Origin: Lobosporangium transversale
Taxonomy: Eukaryota; Mortierellomycota; Mortierellomycetes; Mortierellales; Mortierellaceae
DNA: 64,000 nucleotides
NCBI RefSeq assembly: GCF_002105155.1
Contig: NW_019029053.1
Span: 1-64,000 of the forward strand
Direction: 5' to 3'
Part shown: in pieces, positions 12,501 to 24,700 of the stretch
How positions within the stretch are numbered: the stretch's first letter is position 1
How the letters are laid out: each line of letters begins with the position of its first letter
The notes under the pieces: generated by a model
Told to the model about the DNA's origin: nothing
Seen by the model: only the letters and a program-made list of their open reading frames with translations
The model's database searches: none
Position numbers and translations under genes: made by a program

Positions 12501-12698
12501 ATGGATCCCAAGTCAGACAGTGCTCGTCTGCGTTTGGAGCAGCTTACCAGGACCCTGTCGCATTCAGCGGACTATGTTATTGAGGAGAATCCAAATCGAT
12601 TTGGAGGGTTGATCATCTCTGCTACCAAGAACTATTCTGATTCTAAAGATGGTAACTTTTTTTTTTTTTTTCCTTTCTATCTTCACTTTCACCCTCTA

Positions 12699-12731
<33 letters not shown>

Positions 12732-15700
12732 CAGCTACAATTGTATGCAATGCGATGTGACCCTGATATTTCTTTTTTCCACTGTTACACACCTGTTGGC
12801 ACGAACAGCTGGGACTTTTTTAAAATTTTAATGCTTCCTTTTCACGTGGAATTTTTTAATCTGTGTAATCAGATGGCACAGACAGTGGGATCTTAACATT
12901 TTTTTTTTCTATTAATTATCCTTTTCGAAAAGGCTATGGTGAAGTCCGCATTGGCGATGTCACAGTTGCTGTTAGTCCTGCTTTGAACCCTGAGTTTGTA
13001 CCAAACTATGATCAACCTCTCTTTGAAGATTCACAGGTAGATCAATTGGATTTATACATAGGGGGGGGGGGGGAATATTGTATTTGGAATGATACTCAAT
13101 TGAAGTTTTTTTTGTTTATGATGATGACATAGGAAATCCTTCGTCACCTTAGATGGTAAATGTGCTTGCATTTTGGAAAGATTCCATTAAAGGCCTTTGA
13201 TTCCTTTGAAGAGATCTAGCACAGCTCGTATAAAAAAGCGTACTCATGAATGTTTTTATTATACATCATAATATATGTTTAGGATGATGCAAAAGGATAA
13301 GTTACGACAGGATATGTTCTTGATCGGGTATGTTCTGAACAATCATCCATAAATACTTTTTTTTTTTTTTTTTTTTATCATTAAAACTACAGGAAGCATC
13401 GACATTAACCCTTTTTTTTCCTCTTTCTCTGGTTGAAAAAATAGGCCACCTGGTCATCTTCGACGCTCTATTGCTCTCAAGTTTGCAGAATTGTAAGGAA
13501 GAAGAAGAAAAAGAAAGGTTGTTGCTAATATTGCCCAATGTTTCTCTTTTACCTTGCTAACACAAATCCCCTTTTATAGAACGAACCGTGAGGTCGAGTA
13601 TGTTCCGTTGTCCAAGGATGTGACAGAGAGTGATCTGAAACAGCGCCGTGAGATTGTTGGGGGCACTGCCTATTACGTCGATCAGGCTTGTGTTCGAGCA
13701 GCAACTGAAGGGAGAATCTTGATTCTGGATGGTATTGAGAAAGCTGAGCGCAATGTCTTGCCTGTGCTCAACAACTTGTTGGAGAATCGGGAGATGGCAC
13801 TCGAGGACGGCCGATTCCTTGTCAACCCAAAGCGATTCGATATGTTAGTGAAGGAGGGCGGACAGTCTGCGATTGGTACCATGGAAAAGCACAAATTGGT
13901 CAAGGTCAGCAATGACTTTACCGTGATTGCTTTGGGTCTCCCAGTCCCTCAATATGTGGGTCATCCATTGGATCCGCCACTTCGCTCTCGTTTTCAATCT
14001 CGTGATGTTAAGGCGCCAGGATTTGAGTCGCAAATGCACCAACTAAAGGCTCTAGCACCTCATTTACCACAGGATATGCTTGAACGTTTGCTTTCAGTCT
14101 CCATGGTCTTGGGTTCTCAGCACTATCAAAACCTCGGAAGTGACTCTTCTACAGCAGCCATGACCAATCAAGTCGCCATCCCCGAGTTCCCAGTATCGAT
14201 TGAAAACGCAATCAAGCTTCTCAACAATTTCCAGGATACTCAACCTCGCTATGTACTGGATCTTGTCTATCCCTGGCCATTGTTGCCTACCTGTGAGGCC
14301 GAACAGCGCAGTTTGATCGAGTCAACCTATCAGCGATTCGGTGTGCTAGGACTGGGCCGTGACGACGAAGGCTTTGATCAGGATCAAGGAGCAATTATTC
14401 GTCAGTGCGATTCTACTTACAAGGTTCTCGACATTGCGCGATCCGGACCTACTACTGCACATGCAACCTTTGAGCACACCTCCGGCAAGAAAACCACGGT
14501 AGAATTGCATTGCGGGCCTTATCCATTCGAGCCAGCAGAGTACTTTGTGGAGACTCCTTACCACATGTCAACGCTTGTCGGTATGCTTATGGCCCACTCT
14601 GTTGGAGACTTTTGTGTGATTGGGTCCAAAGGTGTGGGAAAGAGTGCATTGATGAGACATTTCGGCAAGAACCTTGGTTACAAGGTCGAGTTTATTCCTC
14701 TTTACAAAGACATGTCGTCACGCGATCTTTTGCAGCGCAGAAGCACTACCTTCTCTGGTGACACTATCTGGGAGAATTCTGCCCTTGTAAAAGCCGCCAT
14801 GTCTGGAGCCTTGGCTGTGATGGATGGTATTGACACATTGTCGTTTGGAACCATGGTTTCGTTACAGCGTTTGATTCATGAGCGTGAGACAGCTATGCCG
14901 GATGGCCGTAAGCTCCTCCGCCACTCCCATTATGATCAATTGCAAGCCAAGTATGGATGGAGTCAAAAGGAGATGGAGAAGAAGGGACTTTTGCGTATTT
15001 CACCTTCATTCCGTATCGTGGCCCTGGCTAGACCAGTGTCAAGCGGAACAGAGGGCGGAAAGCCTGGATCTTGGTTATCTCCAGAGATTGTCAATATGCT
15101 TCAATTTGTCACTGTTCGACCTCTTTCTTTGCAAGAAGAGACACAGCTTCTGGAGACTTTGTCGCCCGGTGTTTCGCCCGAGAGCTTGAGCCTATTGCTC
15201 AAGTTAGCGAACCATCTTCGAAACTCGCCTGATGAGACCATCAAAACTCTTTCGTCTGCAATGTCAACTCGGTAAGCTTTTAATTTTAATTTTTATTTTT
15301 ATTTTTTTATTTTTTTAAACGTACTCGATCTTAGAGCTTGAAGAAGCGTTTACCGGAGCTAACTTTTTTTCCCCTTTTTTATTGTCTCATAATTCTTTCT
15401 TATTCTTGTAACAAACGTATAGTCAGTTGATCCGTATTTGTCGTCGCTTGGCTGTTTTCCCTAACGAGAGTCTCTATGATTCTGTCCATAAAGTTTCCCT
15501 CTCACGATTCTTGCCTTCAATCGCTAGAGATGCATTGAATCAGCTCCTTTCCACAAATGGAATCATGCCAAAGGCTAAACCATACAAGGCAAACGAACTT
15601 GAGATTCAGGTCCTTCCTAGTAGAGAAAACCCTCAGTCACTTCGTATTGGGCCTATTCAGGAACCCGTCCGGCAAGATTCAAATCCAGTGTTGATCCCCA

Positions 15701-18700
15701 ACATTGTCTTTCATGAGAACCCTAAACAGACCGAAATTCTGATGGAGATGCTCAAGGATTTCCAACTGGGTGAGCATTTGTTATTGATTGGTAATCAGGG
15801 TGTTGGTAAGAATAAGCTAGCAGATTACTTCCTTCAGCTCCTCAAGCTTCCTCGAGAGTACATTCAGCTGCATCGCGATACCACAGTACAAAGCTTGACG
15901 GCTACACCATCGATCGTGGATGGTGTGCTACAATATGAAGACTCTCCGTTGGTCAAATCTGTTCGTGATGGGTATATTCTGGTCATTGATGAAGCTGACA
16001 AGGCGCCGACGTATGTGACCAGCGTGATCCGTAATTTGTTGGAAGATGGTCAGATGGTCCTGAGCGATGGTCGTCGTATTGTCTCCAAGCCCACGGAAGG
16101 AGCCAATGAAGTAGAGATTGTGATTCATCCAGATTTCCGTATGATCGTTCTGGCGAATCGACCTGGCTTCCCTTTCCTCGGAAACGATTTCTTCCGAGAA
16201 GTGGGCGATGTCTTCAGTTGTCATGCTGTCGACAATCCTGATGCAGAGTCAGAAATGTTTTTGCTTCGCAAATATGGACCAGATGTTCCGGAGGAGCTAT
16301 TGTTGAAGTTGACAGCAGCATTCGAAGACTTGCGTGTATTGGTGGACGAGGGTTTATTGTCATACCCATACTCGACTCGTGAGCTAGTCAATGTTGTCCG
16401 TCATATGCAGCTATATCCCGAGGAAGGCATTTCACGTATTCTCCAAAATGTGTTTGACTTTGATCAGTATGATGCAGACTCGAAGGAGATGCTGATCGAG
16501 ACCTTCCAGAAGCATGGTATCCCTGTGGGTCTCGAGTCCGAGTTTACAATCCAACTTGGTAAGCAGATTGAGGTGAGCGAGCCTTTGTTGACTGAGACTT
16601 GGAAGAAAGCAACAGATTCTCGCTCTATGGAGTGCAACGTCAAGTCCCAGCCAATTGTATTCCGAGGAGGCTGGAATGTGACACCAGGCGTGGCCCGTGA
16701 TCTGGAAAGATCTGAGGGACGATCTGTTGTTTTTTCGGAGCAACTGTATCACTTCAAGATTCCAACACGGGGAGAGGCCTTGGATATCGTTTCATCCGAG
16801 AAGGGTAACCTGTATGCGATCTCGACCAATCCCGTGACGCTCCATTTTATTGATGCTGCCCATCGTACTGTCAGGAGTGCGGATATGTATGAGTACTTCC
16901 CTCTCCAGAAGGCGCCACCACGGTTGCGTTTGGCTCTTGTGCAGACACGTGTGGGTGGGCGATTTTTATGTATGCACAACCCGAGTGATAACTCGTTCCT
17001 GTCTCTGGATACGGACAAGAGCTCGATTGTGTCCGTGATGTTGAATGGTCTAGCGCCTGTGGCATCGTTAATGGACAAGTCTTTGGCAAACCAAGGATAC
17101 ATTGCGTTCTTCCAAGAGAACCGAGCCAACGTTGTGGTTGTGGATTTCAACTCGGGAACTCAATACATAGTGGAATTGCCGATCCAGATTGCAGCGTTTT
17201 ATATGATTGATGTGCACTTGTGGTTGGTCAGGGACTGTCAGAATTCAGATTATTATTTGGTGTATGCAGCAAACAACAGCAGTACGTCCGCACCTGTGCC
17301 AGACCGTATCCAACGGGTATCAGTGACTGGTATGGGAGCAAAGGCGAAGCATCGTCTGACCTATGTCTCTCCTCCTGTGGTTGAGCCAGGCAAGAGTAAC
17401 AGGTATGAAAACAACTGTTCATTTTTTTCACATTGATTTCCCAAAGCAACTATAAGCACTAATTATATATACATTATATACATATATTATACAACAAAAA
17501 TAGCGATATTCTTCGTATGCTTCACACTACGAATGATAGTGTAGTGATGGCTATGACCAAGAACATGGAGCACATTGTCCGTAACCAGGACCCTGAGGCT
17601 GCTATGGATGTGTTTTCGTTTATGCGACCTCTTGCGGACGAAAATATTCGAAATATGTATTCAAATCTTCAGAGTGCTTCATTGTACATGAGCAAGACTC
17701 AACAGATGGCAAAGATTATCCCTTCGCCTGTAAGATTAGTCCTCTTTCTTTTATATATGTATTTTTTTTTTTCTTCTTTTTTCTTGCTTTACATGCCCCT
17801 TCTACCGTACCGCTCTAACGTTCCAACTTTTTTCAAATTATTATTACTATTTTATGGTCACAATTAGAGCGGAAAGAATGAGGGTCATTTGGAGCTCTTT
17901 TCGCCCTCTGAGCGTCGTATCTGGCGTGTTCTGATCCCACTATCGATCCCAGTGACGAGCACGTTACGTGCAGATGCACCTATGACGGGATTCAAGGGTG
18001 TGCAACAAGATCGGATTGTAGCTTCGATGACTGAACTTGTGGATGGATCACTTTTGACAATGGATAACTCTGGGTTTGTCCGTGTCTGGCAGATTGATGC
18101 TGCAGACCTTTTCCAGTCTGCCAGTACATGGAAGAAATTGGTGGGCACTCTAGATTCACGCACGCTGGCGATCCTTTACAAGGATGAGCAAGGGCGCTAT
18201 GTAAATGCAAATGGGGAATTAGTTGGGCCAGATGGTAAAGTTATCGTTGATGGAGAAGGTGAACTACCTCCTGGTATGGACAGTGTAGGAGGGGACTCTG
18301 ACGGTGGCAGTAGTGGTGGAGGAGGTGGTGGTGGTGGTGGAGGCGGTGGCGGTGGAGGAGGGGATGGAGATGGAGATGGAGGTGGTGAAGGAGACGGGAA
18401 CGGATCTGGATCAGGATCTGGAGTGCGCACTGGTGCCCCAGTGGAAGGTCGCAAGCCGAATTTTGACGATGTCTCTAAACTCGATATTGTAAGTTTTGAG
18501 GTTTTTGACTTTTTTTTTGCTACTATATTCTTTTGTTAAAGAAAAAAAAAAAAAAAAAAAAAAAAAAAAGGTCAATAGATCCCTAACAGTATATACATTT
18601 TTTTTTTTTTTTTTTTTTACGAACAACGAATAGCGTACCACTGCGCCTCCTCCAAAGATGATCTCAGATGCTCAGATGGAGATGCACAATATGACGATGC

Positions 18701-19105
18701 GCAAACACCTCGAGTCGATGAACATGACGACGGCGGATGCGAAACTTTATATGGCATATATGGAGAACGTACAGCGCGAGATCCGAGAGCTCCGAGTGAT
18801 TTTGGAGTCGATCGAGGCCAAGAACAAGGAGCGGGTGTGGCTTAAGAATCAAAGTTCGGGAGATCTGGACGATACAAAGCTCATCGAGGGCTTGACGGGT
18901 GACCACAACATTTACAAGCTTCGAGGGGACCAAGACCCTGAGATGGGATTCCAGCAAAAACCCAAGAAGATGTACTTTGTGTTTGATCTATCAGCCAGTA
19001 TGTTCCGTTTCAACAACCATGACGGACGTCTTGAGCGTTCTATGGAGGTCGCATTGAGTAAGTTTTTTTTTTTTTTTTTTTTTTTCTTTTCTTTTCTTTT
19101 CTTTT

Positions 19106-19152
<47 letters not shown>

Positions 19153-19793
19153 CTTTTCATGAAGACTAATTTATATATAAATGGTTTATAGTGATTATGG
19201 AGTCGTTCCGCAACTTTGAGCACAAGTTTGAGTACTCGATCATTGGGCACTCGGGTGATTCGCCCAACTTGGAGTTTGTGAAGCCAGGGCGGTATCCCAA
19301 GTCGGAGAACGAGGTTTTCAAGGTGATTTCACAGATGAGTGCTCATTCACAATACTGTCTTTCTGGAGACAATACGCTTTCGGCCACGTCAATGGCGATG
19401 CGTGAGATTGTGAAGGAAGATGCAGATGATTATATTGTGGTGGTGCTATCGGATGCCAACATTGGACAGTACAATATCAAACCCGAGGACCTTGCACGCA
19501 GTACGTTAGGGGAAAAGAAAAGAAAGAAAGAAAAGTCTTATGTATTTTTATGTGTGTATATATCATTTATATCGATTTAAGACAACTAACATTTAGCTAT
19601 TTCTCTTTGTTCTTTTAAAATAGTTCTTCGATCGGATGATAGGGTGACATCGTCAATGATCTTTATTGGATCATTATCGGATCAGGCAGAGAAACTGAAG
19701 GGCGCGTTGGGATCGCATGCACATGTCTGCATGGATACAAAGGAGCTGCCTCAGATCATCAAGTCGATTTTCTTGTCATCTATGGTTAAATAA
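12501..19793 (+). CDS. VWA8: VWA8-type AAA ATPase with C-terminal von Willebrand A domain
   Basis: Twelve exons: 12501..12651, 12933..13036, 13133..13155, 13283..13327, 13445..13492, 13580..15271, 15423..17402, 17504..17729, 17868..18488, 18634..19057, 19192..19500 and 19624..19793. They join to 1930 aa, about the length of human VWA8. There are three dynein/midasin-like AAA modules. The first has a degenerate P-loop (IGPPGHLRRS) with Walker-B-like ILILDG. The second has a full P-loop GSKGVGKS (about 471). The third has GNQGVGKNK (about 810) and LVIDEADKAP. A C-terminal VWA domain has the MIDAS motif DLSAS (about 1748). A Gly-rich insertion lies at about 1564-1610. In animals the protein is mitochondrial ATPase machinery of poorly known role. 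No clear presequence is visible here. Introns 9 and 10 contain paired A/T homopolymers. Confidence 0.96.
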
Positions 19794-20455
19794 GTCGGTT
19801 ATGAAGAATAGAATCGAATAGACATTATAGAAAACATATGCATTACACAGACAATGTTACTCCTCTACTGTCTTTGGATGAGTGCAATGCATCTATCATC
19901 CTTGTTACTTGCTTTCATGACAAATGCTGTATGTGTCCCATCCCCTATCTTTAGCCCTCCTTTTTGTTGTTGTTGTTGTAAAAGAGATTCGTGGTAACCA
20001 TAAAGCAGTTTGATGCACACTGCGTCAATACTGGTTTGTAATACATACTGCAGAAGGGGAATGGAAGGGATCAAGGAGGAGAAGGAGAAGGGGGAGGAGA
20101 ATGAAGGACGGTTAGGTTTTTAATTAATGCTGATGGATAGTATCATATATAAATACAGTATATAAATATACAAACAGTAGCATCTCCATGCTCACCCGCT
20201 TTTCTTCACTCATCCCTGAAAGCAAATAATAAACAAGGACAGGAAGAAGAGAGCCATGGAACTGGAACCGATTCCTTGAACAGTGGTTGGTGGTTGCAGA
20301 GTTGATGTTGATGTTGATGGTAAAAAGTATGAAAAGAGAAAGAAAGAGAGAACAGTTAAGCAAGTGAATCCACCTCCTTTAGCTCTAAAATGGAATGGGG
20401 TTTGCATTCGCCCTTTATTTCTTTTCCTTCAAGGACTCTATCCAACTATCCTTTT

Positions 20456-20585
20456 GCTTTCTTTTCCTTTCTTTTCTTTTCTTTTCTTTTCTTTCTTTTC
20501 TTTCCTTTCTTTCCTTTCTTTCTTTCCTTTTCTTTCCTTTCTTTCCTTTCTTTCCTTTCTTTCCTTTCTTTCCTTTCTTTCCTTC
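20456..20585. repeat. (TTTC/TTTCC)n pyrimidine microsatellite
   Basis: Runs of CTTTT and then TTTCC units over about 130 bases on the plus strand, imperfect. Confidence 0.85.
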
Positions 20586-20611
20586 ACCCTTTCACTCACT
20601 CATTCACTCTC

Positions 20612-20668
<57 letters not shown>
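20612..20668. repeat. (CT)n microsatellite
   Basis: About 27 CT dinucleotides in near-perfect array, directly following the TTTCC tract. Confidence 0.9.
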
Positions 20669-20671
<3 letters not shown>

Positions 20672-21176
20672 TTTCTTTTCTATCCATAATCTTTTTTTAC
20701 GCTTGACCTTTTTGTAACCCGTTGATCCGTTTGTCCTGTCCCAATTGACACCATCTTTTTCTTTAATTGCTATAATTACTTTAAATTATATTTTATTTAC
20801 ATTTACACTTTTATTTATATCCTCGCACGGTTCAACTCTCACCTTCTCCGCCCCCTCTTTTCTTGAACATCTTGTTCCTGCGTCCACTCTCCTCTCCACT
20901 TTCAACCTATTCTTCTTCTTCTCATTGCTGTTCATTGCATTCGTTTTTTTTTTTTTTTTTTTTTTTTTATACTTTTTTTTTTTTGCATTTCATGAGAATG
21001 CAACTTTAACCATTATTTATTTATTTATTATTTTTATTCTAGTAACGAGTAGCGCACACATTTTTTTTTTTTTTTTTTTTTTTGCTCGTACAACAACTTC
21101 GCCCAACAAAAAAGAATTTAGACTGCCTCAATTGATCTTATAATTTACACTTTTATTTGAGTATTTTTTTTTTCCC

Positions 21177-21250
21177 TTCTTCTTCTTCTTCTTCTTCTTC
21201 TTCTTCTTCTTCTTCTTCTTCTTCTTCTTCTTCTTCTTCTTCTTCTTCTT
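21177..21250. repeat. (TTC)n microsatellite upstream of the ankyrin gene
   Basis: About 24 uninterrupted TTC units, 50 bases upstream of the ATG at 21302 and probably within its 5'UTR or core promoter. GAA/TTC arrays can form triplex structures and affect transcription, so length variation here could tune the downstream gene (inference). Confidence 0.9.
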
Positions 21251-21301
21251 TTTTCATCCTTCGTCAAGAATACAAAAAAAAAAAAAAAAAAAAAGCTGAT
21301 C

Positions 21302-21667
21302 ATGAATTTGGCACAGGCTGTGGCATCAAACGACTTAAATTTGGTACGGGAGTTGTGCAGGAATGGACATGATCCCAATCAGACGTTCGCATGTAGTCCA
21401 CGGCAATCGGCCTATGCGGTTCAACCGATCATGGGCCATGCAGAGAATTTCGAACCAGATGATATCCTCTATGGAGTCACCCCCTTGAATTTGGCGGTCC
21501 TGAACGGAAATGAGGAAATCGTACGAGTCTTGTTGGATGCAGGCGCAGATTTGAATAAGAAGGATGGTCGAGGAAGGTAAAAAAAAAAAAAAAAATTGAA
21601 ATTATACAAATATATATTTTATTATATTTATATTACAATTTATTACAAGTTGCACATCAGTGGTTAT

Positions 21668-21701
<34 letters not shown>

Positions 21702-24700
21702 TTTTTTGCTGTTGTTGTTGAGAGCTATCCAGGGGAAGTGCGTGTGCGTGTGGGGAGGGCAAAAAAAAAAAAAAAAAAAACCAATTACAATGGCAGTTAC
21801 AGGGGAAGATAAAAGGCGGGTGAAAAAGAAAAAAGGAGAGGAGAGGGGGTTTGTGCACGATCCAGGTTTTTTTCTCTTTACTCACTAAAACAAAATTTAT
21901 TTTAATTCTATTTTATTTTATTTTATTTTTTCAATGATCTTAGAACGCCATTACTTTGTGCAGTCTATGGCTTGGACACCTTGACTATCACCCCCGCCAA
22001 CCTGGCATTGATCTCTCAGACCACCCCTGCACATCTTTCAATCTTACGCAACTGTATCCTCCCACACCCCTCCATCACCCTATCAACTTTAAATGCACCT
22101 CAGGATGAGATCAAGGGTATCACCCCACTATGTCTAGCCAGTTACCTGGGTAAAGAGGTCGTCGTCCGCTGTTTACTCGAGGCTGGTAAAGTTGATGTGG
22201 ATGCTACAGATAGAAAAGGCGCCACTGCGCTCATGTATGCTGGTAAGGACTAAAAAAAAAAAAAAAAAAAAAAAAAAACAATTGTTTTTAATGCATTAAT
22301 TGCTATAGGGTCGATTCTGTAACAAAAAAAAAAAAAAAAAAAAAAAAAGAGCTTTCACTTTCATGCAATCAAACAGGAAAAAAAGATCAGTGAAAGAACG
22401 CATTGACAATAATGCATCTTGTTTTTTTTTTTTTTTTTTTTTTTTATTTTTTTATATAAAAAAAAAGCACGAGATAGACACATGTCTGTTGTCAAGACAT
22501 TGCTTCGACATGGTGCGTCCCCGGATCTGACTGATAGTAACGGTTGGTCCTCGATCCAGTATGGTCAAATGTACCCTGAAATTGTTCAAATGTTTGAAGA
22601 AGCACTCCGGTGCAAGAGGCCTGAGGTCATGGTAAAGGAAAAAAATCAAAAATCAAAAAAAAAAAAAAAAAAAAAAAAAACACTGTCTTTTCTAATGAGC
22701 AAAAGAGTCCTAGAGAAATTGAACTATTGGGTACCTGTATGGATAATATCAGTTCTAACCTGCTTTTCCCCATGTTCCTTGATCCTCCCATTTTTGTTTG
22801 AAAAAAAAAAAAAAAAAAAAAAAGCATCTGTTGACACCTCCAGAGTCTCCGCAACAGTCTCGAACAACATCTTCAGCATTGGATCGATCTGCCGATGGGT
22901 CCAGTAACACGGCTCTTCCTTATGCTCTCTCTCAAAGTTTGGTTCGGTACCCTCTCTATTATTCAAAACTCTCCTCCTTACTCTTATCCCTTCCTGCTCC
23001 ACAGAATGTTGGGTCAAAAGATGGTGTCTTGAGCCTCCGGCAAGCAGGATCAGCAACAACTCAAGACAGCACCCAACTACAGCGAACAACTCATGCAGCT
23101 ATTCTGGAAGCGATTAAATTGGGTGATTACATGACGCTGCAGTCCTTATTGATGACCCCTCCTACATTACAAGATAACAGCAGCAATAATAGTAGCGGTA
23201 ATAATAGTATTATTAATGGGAGTAATAGCACTGCTGGAAATGGAGGAATCGGAAATATAGCACTGGTGAACTATCATGATCCACAGACAGGCTTGACACC
23301 ATTACACCATGCTCTCAGGACCCGTCCATTGCCCTCCATGGAAACAGTAAAGATTTTGTACCAAGCGGGCGCAGATATGAATGCACAGAGTCACTATGGT
23401 CGAACTGCCTTACATCATCTCTGTCGCTTCAGTTTAGAGCAAGCACTTACACCATTAAACGACGATAACGCCGCTAGTTCACCCTCAACGACACTAAATG
23501 GAGGGCCCGCATCAGCCAATGGCCTATCATCGAGTAACAGCACTGTAGATGAATCAAAGGGAGGTCGACGAAAGAACCGATCTCGGACATTGACGAACGG
23601 ATCTGCTGGATCCAATCATTTGGTGCCTAATGGAAAAGATCAGGCTAGCTCATCTGCTGCCTCCACAACATCATCCAATGATCTATCAACAGGCGCGAAC
23701 GCTTCTCGACATGCTCATGCAAATCATCCGGATACATCTGTTCTCAAAACAGCCTCACCCGAAGAGATCCAACGAGCCTCTAAACATCTTGCGAATTGCT
23801 GTCGACTTTTATTGCGCCTTGGATCTCTGGTCAATATTCAGGATCGACACGGCAACACCCCTTTACATTTTGCGGTAGAGTACGGTGGAGTATTGGAGGT
23901 TGTCAAAGTGTTGGTACAGGAGGGGGCAGATGTAGAACAACGTAATACAAAAGGATTGAAACCTTTGGATGTGATTCGAGGCGTGCAATCGGAAGAGATG
24001 CGATGTATTCTTGGTAAAGTGAAAAAAAAAAAAAAAAAAAAAAAAAAGTTCATATTCATATTCATATTGAGCGTTCTTACCAACTAGTTTTTTTTTTTTT
24101 TTTTTTTTTTTTTTCTTTTCGCAGAAAATGGTCGTTCAAAATTGGATAATGAGGACGGCGATACGACCTCCAACGCCTTAATATCATCACAACAAGTTCG
24201 TGATAGTATTCTCAAGCCTCTTAATCTTCCAGAAACACTTCATGAGGTTGATTTCCAATTCAATCAGGTCCTTCAGAACCTCGAACACTATCAGAACCAT
24301 ACCTCAGTTTCCATTGAAGCTTCACTTCAATATATCACGGACCAGATCCTCCTTGGCTGGTCACCGGGCTATCATAACGCCAGTGGACAAGGACAGTCTC
24401 AAGAAGAATACAATACCGATTTGATGGCGAGCCTAGAGAACCTCAAGTATGAGCTCGAGAGCACCTACGAACTGCTGATGATCTCTGAGGAACAATACCG
24501 AGATGTGATTACATTCTATGAATCCGAGTTGAATGAGATGACACGTCAAAACCTGACAGTCTTGACGACTTACGACTCTGAAAAGTCCAAGGTAACAGGG
24601 CTATACGCAATCTACACTCGACTGACTGAGCAACTGGAGGAATTAGAAGCCGAGAATGAGGGGTTGAAGAAAGAGCTTGAGGAGAAGAAAAGACGGGGGT

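Larger units (their letters stand above)
19794..21301. other. Spacer with microsatellites upstream of the ankyrin gene
   Basis: VWA8 3'UTR followed by about 1 kb of strongly pyrimidine-biased plus-strand sequence: TTTCC-type repeats, a CT repeat, T runs and a TTC repeat that ends about 50 bases before the next start codon. Open frames here translate to Phe/Ser/Leu repeats and are not genes. Confidence 0.7.

Noticed and set aside
20283-20717. Phe/Leu/Ser-rich open frames in the CT-rich spacer
   Set aside because: Products of TTTCC, CT and TTC microsatellites open in all frames; no protein character.
20456-21250. CRISPR-like or centromeric tandem array
   Set aside because: Simple mono- to pentanucleotide repeats without spacers; ordinary microsatellites.
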